DNA of 64,000 nt from Ashinkailepas kermadecensis. Taxonomy: Eukaryota; Arthropoda; Thecostraca; Neolepadidae. Location: assembly GCA_034440615.1 (NCBI GenBank), contig JAOTOM010003990.1, forward strand, positions 140,001 to 204,000, read 5' to 3'. The position numbers and the translations under genes are program-made. A model generated the notes under the pieces. It saw only the letters and a list, made by a program, of their open reading frames with translations, did not search any database and had not been told where the DNA came from. Below are positions 12,540 through 23,389 of this stretch, in pieces (positions within the stretch are counted from its first letter, which is position 1; each line of letters opens with the position of its first letter).

Positions 12540-13780
12540 CCAGTATTGCTGTGCTTTAAGGTATTCACAGCACGTATTTTAACTCCATAAAGAAAACAGG
12601 GATATGTTTTGTTAGCTTCAGTTATATTAGGTTTTTTCTGTGGAAAATTCTGCAGATTATTTTTTCATTTGTTTTTGGATGACCAATAATTTCTTCCATA
12701 AATGCTTACATTTCACCAGGCAGGGAATAAATGGGCTTTGAGTTGGGTAATATTCTAAGAATAATGACATTAGGAAAGAAAAGGGAACATAACTTAACCT
12801 AACCCAGCCTAACCTCTGGTCAGAAGAAATAACCTTAAAAGCTATATCACCAATGCAGTTTATGTGCCCTAAAGCCTAAATCATCTGAAACATGCTATTA
12901 ACTAAATGGTATTATTGCAGTTTAAGGTAACCATGACAAGTTTTACACACATTTCACCTCCATGAAGCATACAGTTTTCTTCAAAAACTGTTCAGGCTAG
13001 GTTAGCTAGGTTAGGTTTTTTACACTGAAATGTTTGCCAATAAAGTTGTTCAGAAATTTTATGTTTAAAAAAGATTCCTTTCTTGCATGGAAGATTAGGC
13101 TAAATTATTTCTGGTTATGTTACATTTTTTTCTGTATTTTCAATGTTACTTGCTGAATATTATGTCATGATATATTGCTGAACTCAGCATCCCCTTTCTG
13201 GCTTGTATTTCGCATCCTGACTGATAAGTATGCATTTGCAGAGGAAATAAGTGGTCACATCATGTTAAGCACATTCATAACCATTGCACTGCAAAAATAC
13301 TTTCCAAGACATCAAGTATTTCCATAAATGGCAAGATTACTTTTGATGCATTTCTTTCTGAACATTTTTTCCAATTTAAAAACCTAGCCTAACCTGTTAT
13401 AGAAGACAAAAAAGAGTTTTAAAAAAAAACTTAATCCATATTTTCCAAATTATAAAACTTAACCTAACCAAACCTCATACCTTTGTTTGCTTTATGGAGG
13501 TAAAGAGAGTGGTAGACTTCCCTTGTGAATATCTTAAAGTTCAATAAACTCAATTTTGGAGGAATCTTTCATCTCAAGGGCAGGTTAGGCTAGGTTTGGT
13601 TGGGCTGGGTTAGGCTTTATTAATTTGGACAATATTGAAAAAACACAATGGTTTCATATATTTATTTTCCTTAATTTATGTTGTAAAAGGGAGATTAAAC
13701 TTTGTTAGGTTACCTTAGGTTACATTATTGGGCTTGTTAGGTTGTATGCTATTTAGGTTTTCTCAGGCTATGTTATGATA
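12540..13780. repeat. TTAGG-linked dispersed repeat unit plus flanking tracts
   Basis: R2-like start (12540-12610), R1 plus (about 12620-12770), CCTAA tract (12790-12815), R2 plus (12905-12975), TTAGG tract (about 13000), inverted R1 (13200-13360), CCTAACC tract (13385-13400), R2 minus (13470-13545) and TTAGG tracts to 13780. The core order matches 1195-1880 and 32340-33240. Confidence 0.6.
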
Positions 13781-13791
13781 TCTCACTTTAA

Positions 13792-14706
13792 CACGCGCAC
13801 TGGAGGGGGGGCGAAATCTGCCCACCCCTCCGGTTTTTCGTAGATAACTGCAGATTTTACCCGTTGATATACGCCATTTTCTGCATACCTACTTAGAAAT
13901 GACCAGCGCGTCGTTTAAAGTAAGAAAAATGGAAATCGGATGACAATTTTTCAAGTTAGGGGCCGCTAAAGTAAAAAAAAAATATAGCGCCACACCACAA
14001 AAATCGGCGCTGATGCGCTTCCCGTATATTCGCAAAAGGGAAGTGTTCTTGGCAACACTAGCGACTTGTTTGATGTATACTGATATGCTATATAGTTTCA
14101 AGATCATGTTAGGTCACCGAGGTCAAGTCAGGTCAAGTTCATGACAGGTTAATGGAACCAAACTTGATCAACTGGAATGTTGTCATAAATGCACTGCTGT
14201 TTGTCATTTGTACTGTTTGTCATTTTGTTTCCATACTTTATTCATGTACTTCACTCCTTTCTTCACGAAGCCGATTGCTCCGAGCTGCCCGACGGAGCAG
14301 TCGGGCGGGCGGCCCGGTTTCGGTAACTGGAACAGGTAACTGACCTGATAAAGTGGTGCTATATAGGTGACCTGAGGTCAAATGTTGGGTCCAGCAGCTG
14401 CATTGCATCATTAGTAATGTCCAAAACATCATTGATGCCCATTTTGGAGCATTTAAATACAATCACAGCGATCCATAACGATGACAAGCCAAGCCACGCA
14501 ATACCAGAAAAGTTTGCAAATTTGACCTCATTTGACCTTGAAAATATTGACCTAAGGTCATTAAATTTGCACACAATGTTCACTACCGTACCCATCCACC
14601 CTGCGAATTTCGTTCCTCTAGCTTCACTAGGAGCCGAGATCTTAGGGGGGCTGAATCCGCCCTCCCCTCCAGTGCGCGTAATTTTCAGAGGCCTCCAGGG
14701 CGTGTG
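13792..14706 (+). mobile_element. Non-autonomous TIR element, family A copy 1 (piggyBac-like ends)
   Basis: The left end reads TTAA then 'cacgcgcactggagggg'. The right end carries an inner inverted copy ('cccctccagtgcgcg' at about 14670) and an outer one ('cctccagggcgtgtg') followed by CTAA. One terminus is thus single and the other doubled. Interior words such as 'gttaggtcaccgaggtcaag' and 'gaaccaaacttgatcaactg' match the reverse complement of 20840-23382 closely. No transposase is encoded, so movement would need an enzyme from elsewhere. TTAA flanks suggest the piggyBac superfamily, but the CTAA on the right leaves this open. Confidence 0.7.
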
Positions 14707-14739
14707 CTAACATGCATTTTTGTTATATTATCTGAATCA

Positions 14740-15890
14740 AACCACATGTTTGGTACGATTTTGCTTGTCAACTGAAGAGTAAGTATTTGCACAAGAAACG
14801 AGTGGTCACATTATCTTAATCATTGTAACAAACATTGCACTGGGAAAAATTCCAAGCATTGAAAAATTACTCTAATGCACAAATTTACCAAAGTTTTGTC
14901 TTACAGTAACATATGAGTGGTCTGGGACAATGCAGTTTGACAGGTAGGTGCCTGCAATCATGAGCTGGGATGTATTTGGTGAAACATGGTCATGCTTCTT
15001 TGGACAAAGGATCTATCTGCTGTGTTACAAAGTGATTTTGTGTTCAATGGAAATATAAACTTATTCTGTAAAATGTAGTTGAAAACTGGGGTATTTGAGC
15101 AAATGATGACACAAGTCAAGAACTGTTTGGTATTCTTCGTTGCATTGGCTTGAGATGTTTCAACCAGGTTTTGATCATTCATCCTCATAACACTTAAGAA
15201 TATATGTTATCATTTAACTCCATAGCTCATTGGTCCTGCTAATTAATTCACAAGGAATAAATACTCAAAAATTGCAAGTCACAATACCTATGGTATGCAT
15301 GATTATTGTAAATATGTATTTTTCCTTTCAAGTAATTTTTCAACTCTTGGATTTTTTTTTCACAATGTTATTTCGAAAGGTAGTTAGCATGATCTTACCA
15401 CTCATTTCCTCTGCAGTTTCTGTTTCTCAGGTGGCAGACAAAGTAACACCAAAAAAGGAGCTTTGGGTTGGGTCATATAGCATACCAAATAATGCTAAGT
15501 AAAAGGAAAAAGCCGCATAGTCTAGACTAATCTAGCCTAACTTCTAATGTAAGAGAATAGTCTTGAAAGATGGAGAAAAAATCAAACAATTTTTATTTTA
15601 AAACTTATCAAATAAAAACCTACTGTGACCTAACATAGCCTAAAGCTGCTTTTGAAGAAGAAAAGAACTTGAGGAACAAAAAAGCGTTTTTGCAACTAAA
15701 AAAGTGACTGAAGCGAGCCTAACTCCTTTATTTGCTTCCTGCAGGTAAAATGTGTCCAAACGTGTCTTGTGAATACCGTAAAGCACAATAATACTGCACA
15801 TACAGGTGGTGTTAATGAGATAAATTATTAATGATGTCAAACACAAGTGTGGAATATTGTTCCCCCTTGGTTTGTCATGCACCAAATCTG
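14740..15890. repeat. Degenerate R1/R2 module cluster
   Basis: R1 minus (about 14770-14870), R1 plus (about 15370-15490) and R2 minus (about 15715-15795) with weak CCTAA tracts. More diverged than the other clusters. The sequence from 14880 to 15370 between modules holds nothing recognised. Confidence 0.5.
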
Positions 15891-16584
15891 GAATGCCTCA
15901 TGCACTGGTGTTGGATGTGAATATTCAGTAAATGTGTTGTTCAAGGCTGTTGTAGGATTTGAAGAAGAAGAAAATTTTGAAGAAAATTTTAAGATATTTG
16001 TTTAAACATTAGTGCTGTTAAATTAGTTTTATTATAAACCAGCGACCTAATTATCTGCAACAAGTTGACACTGTCCTCACTTAAAGACATCCTTGCGTGC
16101 TATTTCATCTTTAAAGAACTTTGACGATGTATAGCGGCAGTGTCAGTTGATCAGGAATACCCTCATTGAAACGAGTGATAAATTCTGAGGAAGATCCAGG
16201 GGGGGCATTTTTAGTCAGTACCATCGTTTGATCAAAATATTCAATTTCACATGCGACCACATAATGCTTCTGGCGTTCCCCATGCTAAAGCTATACGGAA
16301 ATATGGGACCATGTCAACTTTAGAACGAAATTGACGAATACTAATGACCGTTATACTGGAATCTAAGTGGTATCGCCTGCTACAGAAATGATGAATGTAT
16401 CCAGCACAGCTGGGGCAAAATCTCGAGATAGCATACTTTCTTTGTTTTTGACAATTATCTTCAAGATTTAGCCTCTTGCGGCGGCGGCCGCCATGCGACC
16501 CAATGGCATGCTTCCAGTTCGAAATTCCGCCGCTAGGTGCAAACGAAGCGCTAGCAGTAGCGTGGCCGCGCGTGTCCCCTATCG
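15891..16584. other. Anonymous stretch before the Merlin element
   Basis: No gene recognised. Ends at the word 'cg' immediately before the TTAGG tract. The same 'cgttagg' boundary is found, inverted, at 28913, which suggests the element begins there. Confidence 0.4.
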
Positions 16585-16610
16585 TTAGGTTAGGTTAGGT
16601 TAGGTTAGGT
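16585..16610 (+). repeat. Interstitial telomere-type tract (TTAGG)5
   Basis: Five perfect TTAGG copies. TTAGG is the usual arthropod telomere repeat. Here it marks one end of the Merlin-type element rather than a chromosome end. Confidence 0.9.
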
Positions 16611-16788
16611 TTTCCTATTTAATTATTAATTATCATAATACTTGTTGGAGGTCTTGAGGAAAGACGGGATGCAGCAGAAGCCGACTCTTGTCAATATCAC
16701 TTCCGAATTCTGTTCATCAGTGCGAAAATAGTTTCGGTGTGCGACTTGTGACCCAGTCCCATATCACATAATTAAACTTTCTTATCAG

Positions 16789-17720
16789 GACAACCAAGCG
16801 AGTTTATACTTTTTAGACGCCACGTAGTTCTTCCGGCCGGAGTTATCTGTCCTGAATGTGCCAAGGTCTGCAGGCTGCAGCAGAGTAGACATCGGTGGGA
16901 GTGTACCGAGACATTTCGTGTCGTCAGAAGAAAGGAGAAGAAGAGGTGTGGGTTCGTAACAAGCGACTGTAAAGGAACATTGCTCGACGGAACCTGCCTG
17001 GAACTGTGGCAAGTTTTGTGCTTCATCAATCTGTGGTTAGATAAAGATTCGAGCCATAGGTCAGCGTTCCGCAACCTGAAAATCGGATCTCACGCCAGTG
17101 TTGATTGGCGAAGTTATTGCAGTGAGGTCACAGAAGAGTGGCTCAACAACCAGGAGCCTATTGGTGGACAGGGGATAGAGGTTGAAATTTATGAGACACT
17201 TCTTGTGCGAAGAAAGTACAACGTTGGGCGCGTGACTGGCCAAATTTGGCTATTCGGCGGGATCGAGCGTATCTCAAAAAGGCGATTCATCGTGCCGCTG
17301 GTGGATCCCGAGGGTGAGGGTGAGCAGCGAAACCGGGCAACATTGCTGCCGATAATTCAGCGATACGTTCGCCCTGGTTCAATCATCTACAGTGACTGTT
17401 GGGCTGCCTACAGTACCCTTTCTCAGGAAGGCTACGAGCACCATACAATTAACCATACCGAATATTTTGTTGACCCCTCCGACCTCGTCATTCGCACCCA
17501 AAACATTGAGTGCCTCTGGCGAGACGTGAAGGAGTGGATGAAGCGCCCAGGCATGCAGTCCAGGTACTTGAGGCAGTACCTGGGACGGTACCTCTTCCTC
17601 AAGGAATTCGAGGGCCGTGAAATGCACAACTTTTTTATCGAGGCTGCAAAGCTCTACAAACCTCAATCCGAGAGACGTGTTCCGACGGTCAACGACCCAC
17701 AGCCGGGACGATCTCATTAA
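16789..17720 (+). CDS. ISXO2-like (IS1595/Merlin) transposase, first catalytic Asp lost
   Basis: A DDE transposase that would cut and join the ends of the Merlin-type element in the nucleus. The frame is open from 16776 to the stop at 17720 (about 310 residues), close to the family length. No ATG begins it, but 'ctttcttatcag' just before 16789 is a good splice acceptor, so the first exon may lie upstream or be lost. The N-terminal part holds a zinc-ribbon pattern: CPEC near 16848, then C near 16869 and WEC near 16902. The catalytic core follows, with the family words GGIER, YSDCWAAY (Asp at 17394) and TQNIE..WRDVK (Glu at 17508). The first acidic residue of the usual E-I-D-E motif is Tyr here (TAT at 17190), a single-base change from GAT, so the enzyme should be inactive. 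The IS1595-like fold is clear; activity is not expected. Confidence 0.9.
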
Positions 17721-18149
17721 GGTATGTGAACCGCTTGCAGCGTTAGCCAATCGAAGCCTCAGTGCCATGTCTCTGACGTCATCACACCGTACCGACGTAA
17801 CTATGACGTTATCGTTCAAATTGAAAAGTAAATATTCACGGAGAAAACGAGTGGTCGCATCTTCCGAATCACGTTCATAAACATAATATTCCGAGAGAAA
17901 AAAATCCCAAAATTCCCAAAATACCCTTTAAGACAAATTTACCACCTACCTCAGGCAGACACTAAGTAATAGGCAAAGCTTGTCTGGTGTTATCAGATTT
18001 GAAATTTTTCAGGACAAAAGGTGGCGAAGCTTACCAAAAGCCAATACAATTTTCATCCAGCAGACTTCAAAGAAAAGACTAACCTATTATCAAACTATTT
18101 CGTTGTTGAGTATGGTCATCCAAGACAATATCCAAGACCCATAAAGTGG

Positions 18150-18680
18150 TAAATTTGCAGCTTAAGGTAATTGTTGAATTCTTGGAATTAATTTTTCTCA
18201 TGCAAAGTTTATGAATGTGGTCAACATGATGCAACCACTCATTTCCTCTGCAAGTGCATACTTTTTCAGTTGGGAGGCAAAGTAACACCAAAAAAGGGTC
18301 TTGGGGTTGGGTAAGATAGTATTAAAGTGATGTTCAAAGTAACAAAAGAACGTAGCCTAACTTAACCTAACCTAGCCTAACCTTCAATGCAAGAAAACAA
18401 ATTGTTTGTAAAAATTGGGAAAAATTTAGAACTTTAAAAAAAATTATATACAATACCTAGCCTGACCTGTTTTTGAAGGATCTTTTTTTTAAATCTCCCA
18501 AAAATCGTTTTTGGCAATTTTTCCAACGTAAAACTAGTAAAACGTAAAACGTAAAACGTAAAATGGGCCTAGCCTAACCCAGCCTAACCAAACCTAATCT
18601 ATTTGTTTGCTTCATGAGGGTATATGTGTAAAACTTGTCTCGTAGATACCCTAAACTGCAATAATACCCTTAAACTTTGA
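18150..18680. repeat. R1/R2 modules with CCTAA tract
   Basis: R1 plus (about 18155-18330), CCTAA tract (18360-18385), a run of five 'cgtaaaa'-type words (about 18528-18560), CCTAACC words and R2 minus (about 18600-18670). No coding content. Confidence 0.55.
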
Positions 18681-18999
18681 TAGCCCGGTCCTACCACCCG
18701 AATCTCCACTACATGCAAACGCATCAGTTATATTTTATTCAGGATCTAAATACATACCTCCTCTTGCTATTCTTCTTGAAAAAAATAAGTCAATGTAGCC
18801 TGTCTCTTCATCTTAGCAACCCCCAACACCAACATACGAAACATGCTGCTCAACTGGGCTCAACTGGTCACTCGCACAAAACATCCTGTTAAAATTCCGC
18901 TTTCGAAATCTGGCTCACTGGGTCCGCTTGCCCGTTACTGGCTAAATTAAATTCATGAAGCTATCTGACTAAGGAATAATGAAACTGCTGATTTTGTCA

Positions 19000-19075
19000 A
19001 CTTTTGCTGTAAGCAGAACTTGAACCCTCGGTGTGTCAGAATCTACTAAGCTACCACATTGGGCTTCCAAACATC
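19000..19075 (-). repeat. tRNA-related SINE head (minus)
   Basis: On the minus strand a box-A-like 'tggtagcttagtag' is followed about 30 bp later by a box-B-like 'gggttcaagttc'. This is the RNA polymerase III promoter layout of tRNA genes and tRNA-derived SINEs. The sequence does not fold into a proper acceptor stem, so a SINE or tRNA relic is preferred over a gene. Confidence 0.5.
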
Positions 19076-19254
19076 TATAAAAAATACCTTGAAAATTTGA
19101 GATTATTTCACCCGGAACGCTATTTTTAACCTCAGCAAGGGCTATTGCATTTTAATTTAGTTTACTTTTGTTAGTTGGGGGGGGGCAAAATACACTATGG
19201 CCACCCTTTGAAGCGCTTCGGGGGGGGCATGGCCGGAATGCACTGGATCCGCCA

Positions 19255-19500
19255 GTGGTTGTAGCGAAGTTAACTTCTGGCGGTAGCATTAGTATTAAGT
19301 TATGCAGCACAACCATAGCCTATGCCTATGCTCGAACTTACCGGTCGCTGTCCACTGCATCGCAGTACCTGGTACGGCTCGCTACGTTGCTGAGCCAGCG
19401 TCTGTGTGCCGATGGCCGGACGACGGCCCCTCGTGACCTCCAGCGGCTGTGTCTGGATATATCGTACAGCCGCCGGCCAATGAGGTGCGGAAGCCCCAGA
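19255..19500 (+). repeat. Dispersed repeat, direct partner at 24785-25020
   Basis: Shares 'gaagttaacttctggcggta' with small changes, 'tcgctgtccactgcat', 'ctgagccag' and 'gtgtgccgatggccgg' with 24785-25020 in the same orientation. One frame is open in both copies with similar residues (AKL.SGG..., LLSQ, R.LSTA). I recognise no protein family. Just before it, 19150-19260 has G-run words ending 'ggatccgccagtgg', typical of element ends. Confidence 0.6.
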
Positions 19501-19559
19501 GATCAAAGATTTGCTGATAGGTCGTCCGAGAGAGCGGAATGCCACGTTCCTCTGGGGTA

Positions 19560-20835
19560 GATATTTACTTTGAGTTTTCGTCGGCAGCTGGATACGCTTG
19601 TGAGTGCCCGGCTATCACCTGTTGCCATTTGACAATCAAGTAACACGACACAGCAGTAGCTCGTCTTTCCAACCAATTCTGCAGTAGTTTTGTTGAAGAA
19701 ACTGGTACTCCGCGATCCAGACGAGGTCACACTAGGCATCATAAGCCACGGAGGCCTGGTGCTCCCGGTTGGAGCATAACTTCTCTACAATGTTGCCGTA
19801 ATCCTGACCTGATCCAAGTTCTCTAATAATGGTGCCCGCGGCTCAGACAGGACTGCATCGAGGAAGTAGATGCTGCTGCCTGCCATTAAGATCAAGACTG
19901 GGCAACAAGATTAGATCAAGCTTGCTACAGCTTGGTTCGGTGGCCAAGTAGCTGAAGTAACTGCTACTGCTTCTCATCGTGGACAAGAACATCCATAGTT
20001 CAAGGTGATGATCGCTTCAAATGAACGAGGTTCAGATACGATTCTGGCAAGACCGGTCAGGGACACGATCATGAACACTACATATGGACAAGACACATGG
20101 ACACATGGGCATGGACAAGCCTCGCACCAGGATCCAAACATCTAATGCTGCAAGACTGAACTTTCCCTGGACCATTACACATCTGCTGCCATCTGGAATG
20201 GACGATTACATCTGGTCCAGTGACTACGGACCACCGCGGCAGCCCAAGCTCCCTGTACCCTTATCGGCCCCAATTTCTGACCTATATCACCATAAGAATT
20301 TCATGGTGTACAGGCGTGGTGCGTTCTGAAATGGGGGAGGGGGGCACGATACATGGAAGAAATGGGCCATCTGAAATGGATTGGGGGGGGGGACACATTC
20401 CATAGAGTCTCATGTTCAAGGTTGAATTTATTTGGGGGAGGGGTGGGCAAAGCCAACATTGGAGGGTTACCTGCCCCCTGAAACTTATACAAAGCAACAC
20501 CAATGATGGCGTATTTTGTGAATATTGTATGTCCAGGTCCAGAAACTGAAGCAAAAAATAATACGTGATTAAAGAAGATTTAATCCCCAGCAAAAAGTGA
20601 TATATTAGGAATCGATTCATATTGAGATTTGTTGCACTATTTAAAAAAAAGTAATCTTGGCAGGCAGGATCCCGCTTGGAAATTTAATTCATGCATATGT
20701 ATCAAGACACTTTTCATATCGTCGTGAAAACGTGGTAAATCCGAGTAAATATGGCGAACATTAAGAGCAGATCTGCAGTGATTTAACCCTTTCGCCTGCA
20801 AGTGGCCCCGTTAAAAACAAAAGAACACTTGACTG
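19560..20835. other. Anonymous stretch
   Basis: No gene recognised. The piece 20330-20490 has three separated runs of eight or more G and C-run counterparts, resembling G-rich element termini elsewhere in the window, but I see no matched ends. Confidence 0.4.
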
Positions 20836-21196
20836 TTAGCACACGCCCTGGAGGCCCTCTGAAACTACGCGCACTGGAGGTGGGGGCGGGGGGGGAGGGA
20901 CGGATTCCGCCCCTCCCCCTAAGATCTCGCACATATTAAAGCTAGAATAACACAATTTTCAGGGTACATGTTTACGGTGATGAACTCTATTGCATGCAAA
21001 TTCCATGACCGTAGATCAATATCTTCAAGGTCAAATGAGGTCAAATATGTTACATTTTGCTTGTTTTGCGTGGCTTGGCTTGACATTGTAATGGATCGAT
21101 GGGGTTGTGCTTAAATGCTCTAAAGTGGGTTCCAATAATGCTTTGAACATGACTAATCATGAAATACAGATGATAGATGCGGAATTTGACCTCAGG

Positions 21197-22773
21197 CAGA
21201 CCTGTTTACCCCTTCAAAGTATTTGGAGTACTTCAACCAGCAAAAAAATGTAATCTCAGACCAAAAAGTGTAATTTGTGGACAACCTTCCAGCATCATCC
21301 AGCCCACAGAGCCTCATCAACACAATCGAAAAAATGAAAATTCAGTAGATGGGGTGGACTTTATTTGTGGAAATCAATCTTAAAGGCTGACGATATCCAG
21401 CTCACAGAGCCTCGAAGACGCAATGAAAATTTGGAAACATGAGTACAAAACAAAGCCATAAAAAGAATGCCAAATTTACTAGATGCACTATGTGTGAGAA
21501 GCCATTGATTTGTACAAAACAAAGTCATAAGCCACAAAAAGTGTCAAAATGAGTGGATGGGTGGACTTGATTTGTTGGGTTACATTTGCCTGCAGTGATT
21601 TGTAGTAGGCTGACTTAACATTGTCAAGGACATCTTTGGAGTAGGTTCTGGTACTGAAGCTCCCTGGGCGAGACTTCAGAACCAGCACACTCTCCAGAGT
21701 GTCGTCGCCAGGGCATGATCTCTGGTCTGTGCGGTTTTCTTCACACAAGAGAAAACACGCTCACAGTGAGCACTGGAATGTGGAACAGTGAGGATCCCAC
21801 AGATCACTTTGGAGAGTTCTTTCATGCTCTGCTCAACACAGTTTCATCTTTAAGATTCCCAATTGCTGACCAGGTGTCGGTAATGCGATTAGCCACACAT
21901 GCGGTAATGTCCTCTTGCCGGTACACTCTGAACTGTTCTAGTGTAGTCTGCTTGGAGACATCAGGTGGAAGGAGGCAGGGGAATCTGACAATCAGGTTGG
22001 TGAGGCTCTGTGCGCTGGATGATGCTTGAAGGTTGGTGTCCACCACCTCCACATCCTTCAGCAAGTGATCATCCTCCTGCTTCAGACATAGCGGGAGTTT
22101 GAGAAGGAGTGAGTCACACAAGGACCTAAAGTATGCAACAACTGACACGAAGAACTCCTCGATGCGCTCCTCCCTGAGGTGGTTGTTATGTTTGTTGTTT
22201 GTTGTTGATGACTTGATGTGCTTTCTGCAATGATATTGGCCACTGTACGCGCACGAAAAGTCCTTTTTGCAGAGCTTGCAAAAGACATGGTTTTCGCCTT
22301 TCGAGGATGGACCTAAAAACGGCAACGTGTCGTGATAGTCCTTCTTGTAGCGTTACAGTGGTTGCTTCACAGTCACATTTGGGCCACTTTTTTTCTTCGT
22401 CTGCTTTAAACTTTCATCCACAACTTCGAAGCCTGGGTTAGCCTCAGACTCGTCGTCAGTTTCGTGCGCCTTCCTTTTTTGGCTACCGCTACTATGTGAC
22501 ATGTTGTCGGAAGCAAGTAGAAAGTTCTTCTGCCGAGTGATGAACACATCGAATCGGGGAAAATGGCGCGCTCGACGACCGGAAGTAAAAACTTGGAACG
22601 GAACATTAAGGAAAATAAAACTCGGAACGGACAAACGGAAAATCACCGACATGAAAAAAAAATGTATTTTCACCTCGCTGATAAGCGTAATCAGTTTATA
22701 AATATCGTATTGGCGTAGTTTCATGTGTAAAATCGTAATAAGTGCGCCAAAAGTGTAAGGGTAAACAGGTCTG
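21197..22773 (-). mobile_element. hAT-type element nested in family A copy 2
   Basis: Both ends read 'cagacctgtttaccc' inwards (21197 plus; 22773 minus). It is flanked by CTCAGG at 21191-21196 and again at 22774-22779. The matching site in copy 1 (about 14376-14386) has this hexamer once and no insert, so CTCAGG is the target duplication and copy 1 is the empty site. A 6-bp duplication is shorter than the 8 bp usual for hAT, although hAT subgroups with 5-6 bp are known. It encodes a degenerate BED-finger transposase, short for the family, so it is probably internally deleted. Confidence 0.85.
21490..22502 (-). pseudogene. Degenerate BED-finger hAT-like transposase
   Basis: Starts at an ATG (22502, minus) with a charged leader containing KRK and KKK. 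It then has a BED-type zinc finger (FCKLCKKDF, with HCRKH about 13 residues on; near 22225-22290). It continues into a segment like the C-terminal dimerisation part of hAT transposases (around 21870-22150, words RFPCLLP and W..IG) and a final SSAHCERVFS-like segment near 21780 (hAT dimerisation motif). Breaks seen: an in-frame TAA at 22353, a frameshift near 21830 and another near 21735. The central catalytic RNase H-like part seems missing. In intact relatives this protein cuts the element ends in the nucleus; this copy cannot. Confidence 0.75.
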
Positions 22774-23389
22774 CTCAGGTCATCTATGTATCAGCACTTT
22801 ATCAGGTCAGTTATCGGTTCCAATTACCGGAACCGGGCGGCCCGGCGCAATCTACTTCACGAAGAAAGGGCTGAAGTACACGAATGAAATATGGAAACGC
22901 ATATGCTCATCACAAAGAACAGTAGTTTTCGGAATGTGTAGGGAGCAACATGCAAAATTGCATGAATCGCATGATCGTCATTCGCGTTTATGACAACCTT
23001 CCAGTTGATCAAGTTTGGTTCCATTCACTTGTTACGAACTTAACCTGACTTGACCTCGGTGACCTAACATGACCTTGAAACTATATGGCATAACAATATA
23101 CATCAAACAAATGGCTAGCATGGCCAAGAGCACTTCCGTTTTGCCAATATATGAGAAGCGCATCAGCGCCGACTTTTGTGGTCTGGCGCTGCGAAGTGTT
23201 TTGACTTTGACGGTCTCTAACTCGAAAAATATTCTGTCGATTTTCGTTTATCCCCGTTCCAGCGACGCGACGGCCATTTTCAGGCAGGTACGGGACAAAT
23301 GGCATATATCGAGAGGTACAATCTGGAAATATTTGCGGAAAACCGGAAGGGTGGGCAGATTTTTCCCCCTCCAATGCGCGTGTTAAGCT

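Larger units (their letters stand above)
16585..17945 (+). mobile_element. Merlin/ISXO2-type DNA transposon
   Basis: It starts with five TTAGG copies, then an AT-rich block ending near 16665, the transposase gene (16789-17720), and a downstream block (17736-17945) that resembles an inverted R1 module. The AT-rich and downstream blocks are shared, with the gene removed, by the inverted copy at 28600-28913, which supports these limits. Classical short Merlin terminal inverted repeats and 8-bp target duplications were not evident by eye, so the exact ends are uncertain. Confidence 0.7.
20840..23382 (-). mobile_element. TIR element, family A copy 2, with nested hAT
   Basis: Reverse-complement copy of 13792-14706. 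Its left end (plus coordinates) is the doubled terminus: outer 'cacacgccctggagg' at 20840, inner 'cgcgcactggagg' at 20867. Its right end is the single terminus 'ccccctccaatgcgcg' followed by TTAA at 23383. The left flank is TTAG, the same mismatch as in copy 1, so those bases may belong to the element. A 1577-bp hAT element (21197-22773) interrupts it. Outside the insertion, alignment to copy 1 is close in places, for example around 23010-23110. Confidence 0.75.

Noticed and set aside
16980..17720. Transposase start at 16980
   Set aside because: The codon there is TTG; the frame is open upstream to 16776 and includes the family's zinc ribbon, so the exon starts earlier, probably at the splice acceptor before 16789.
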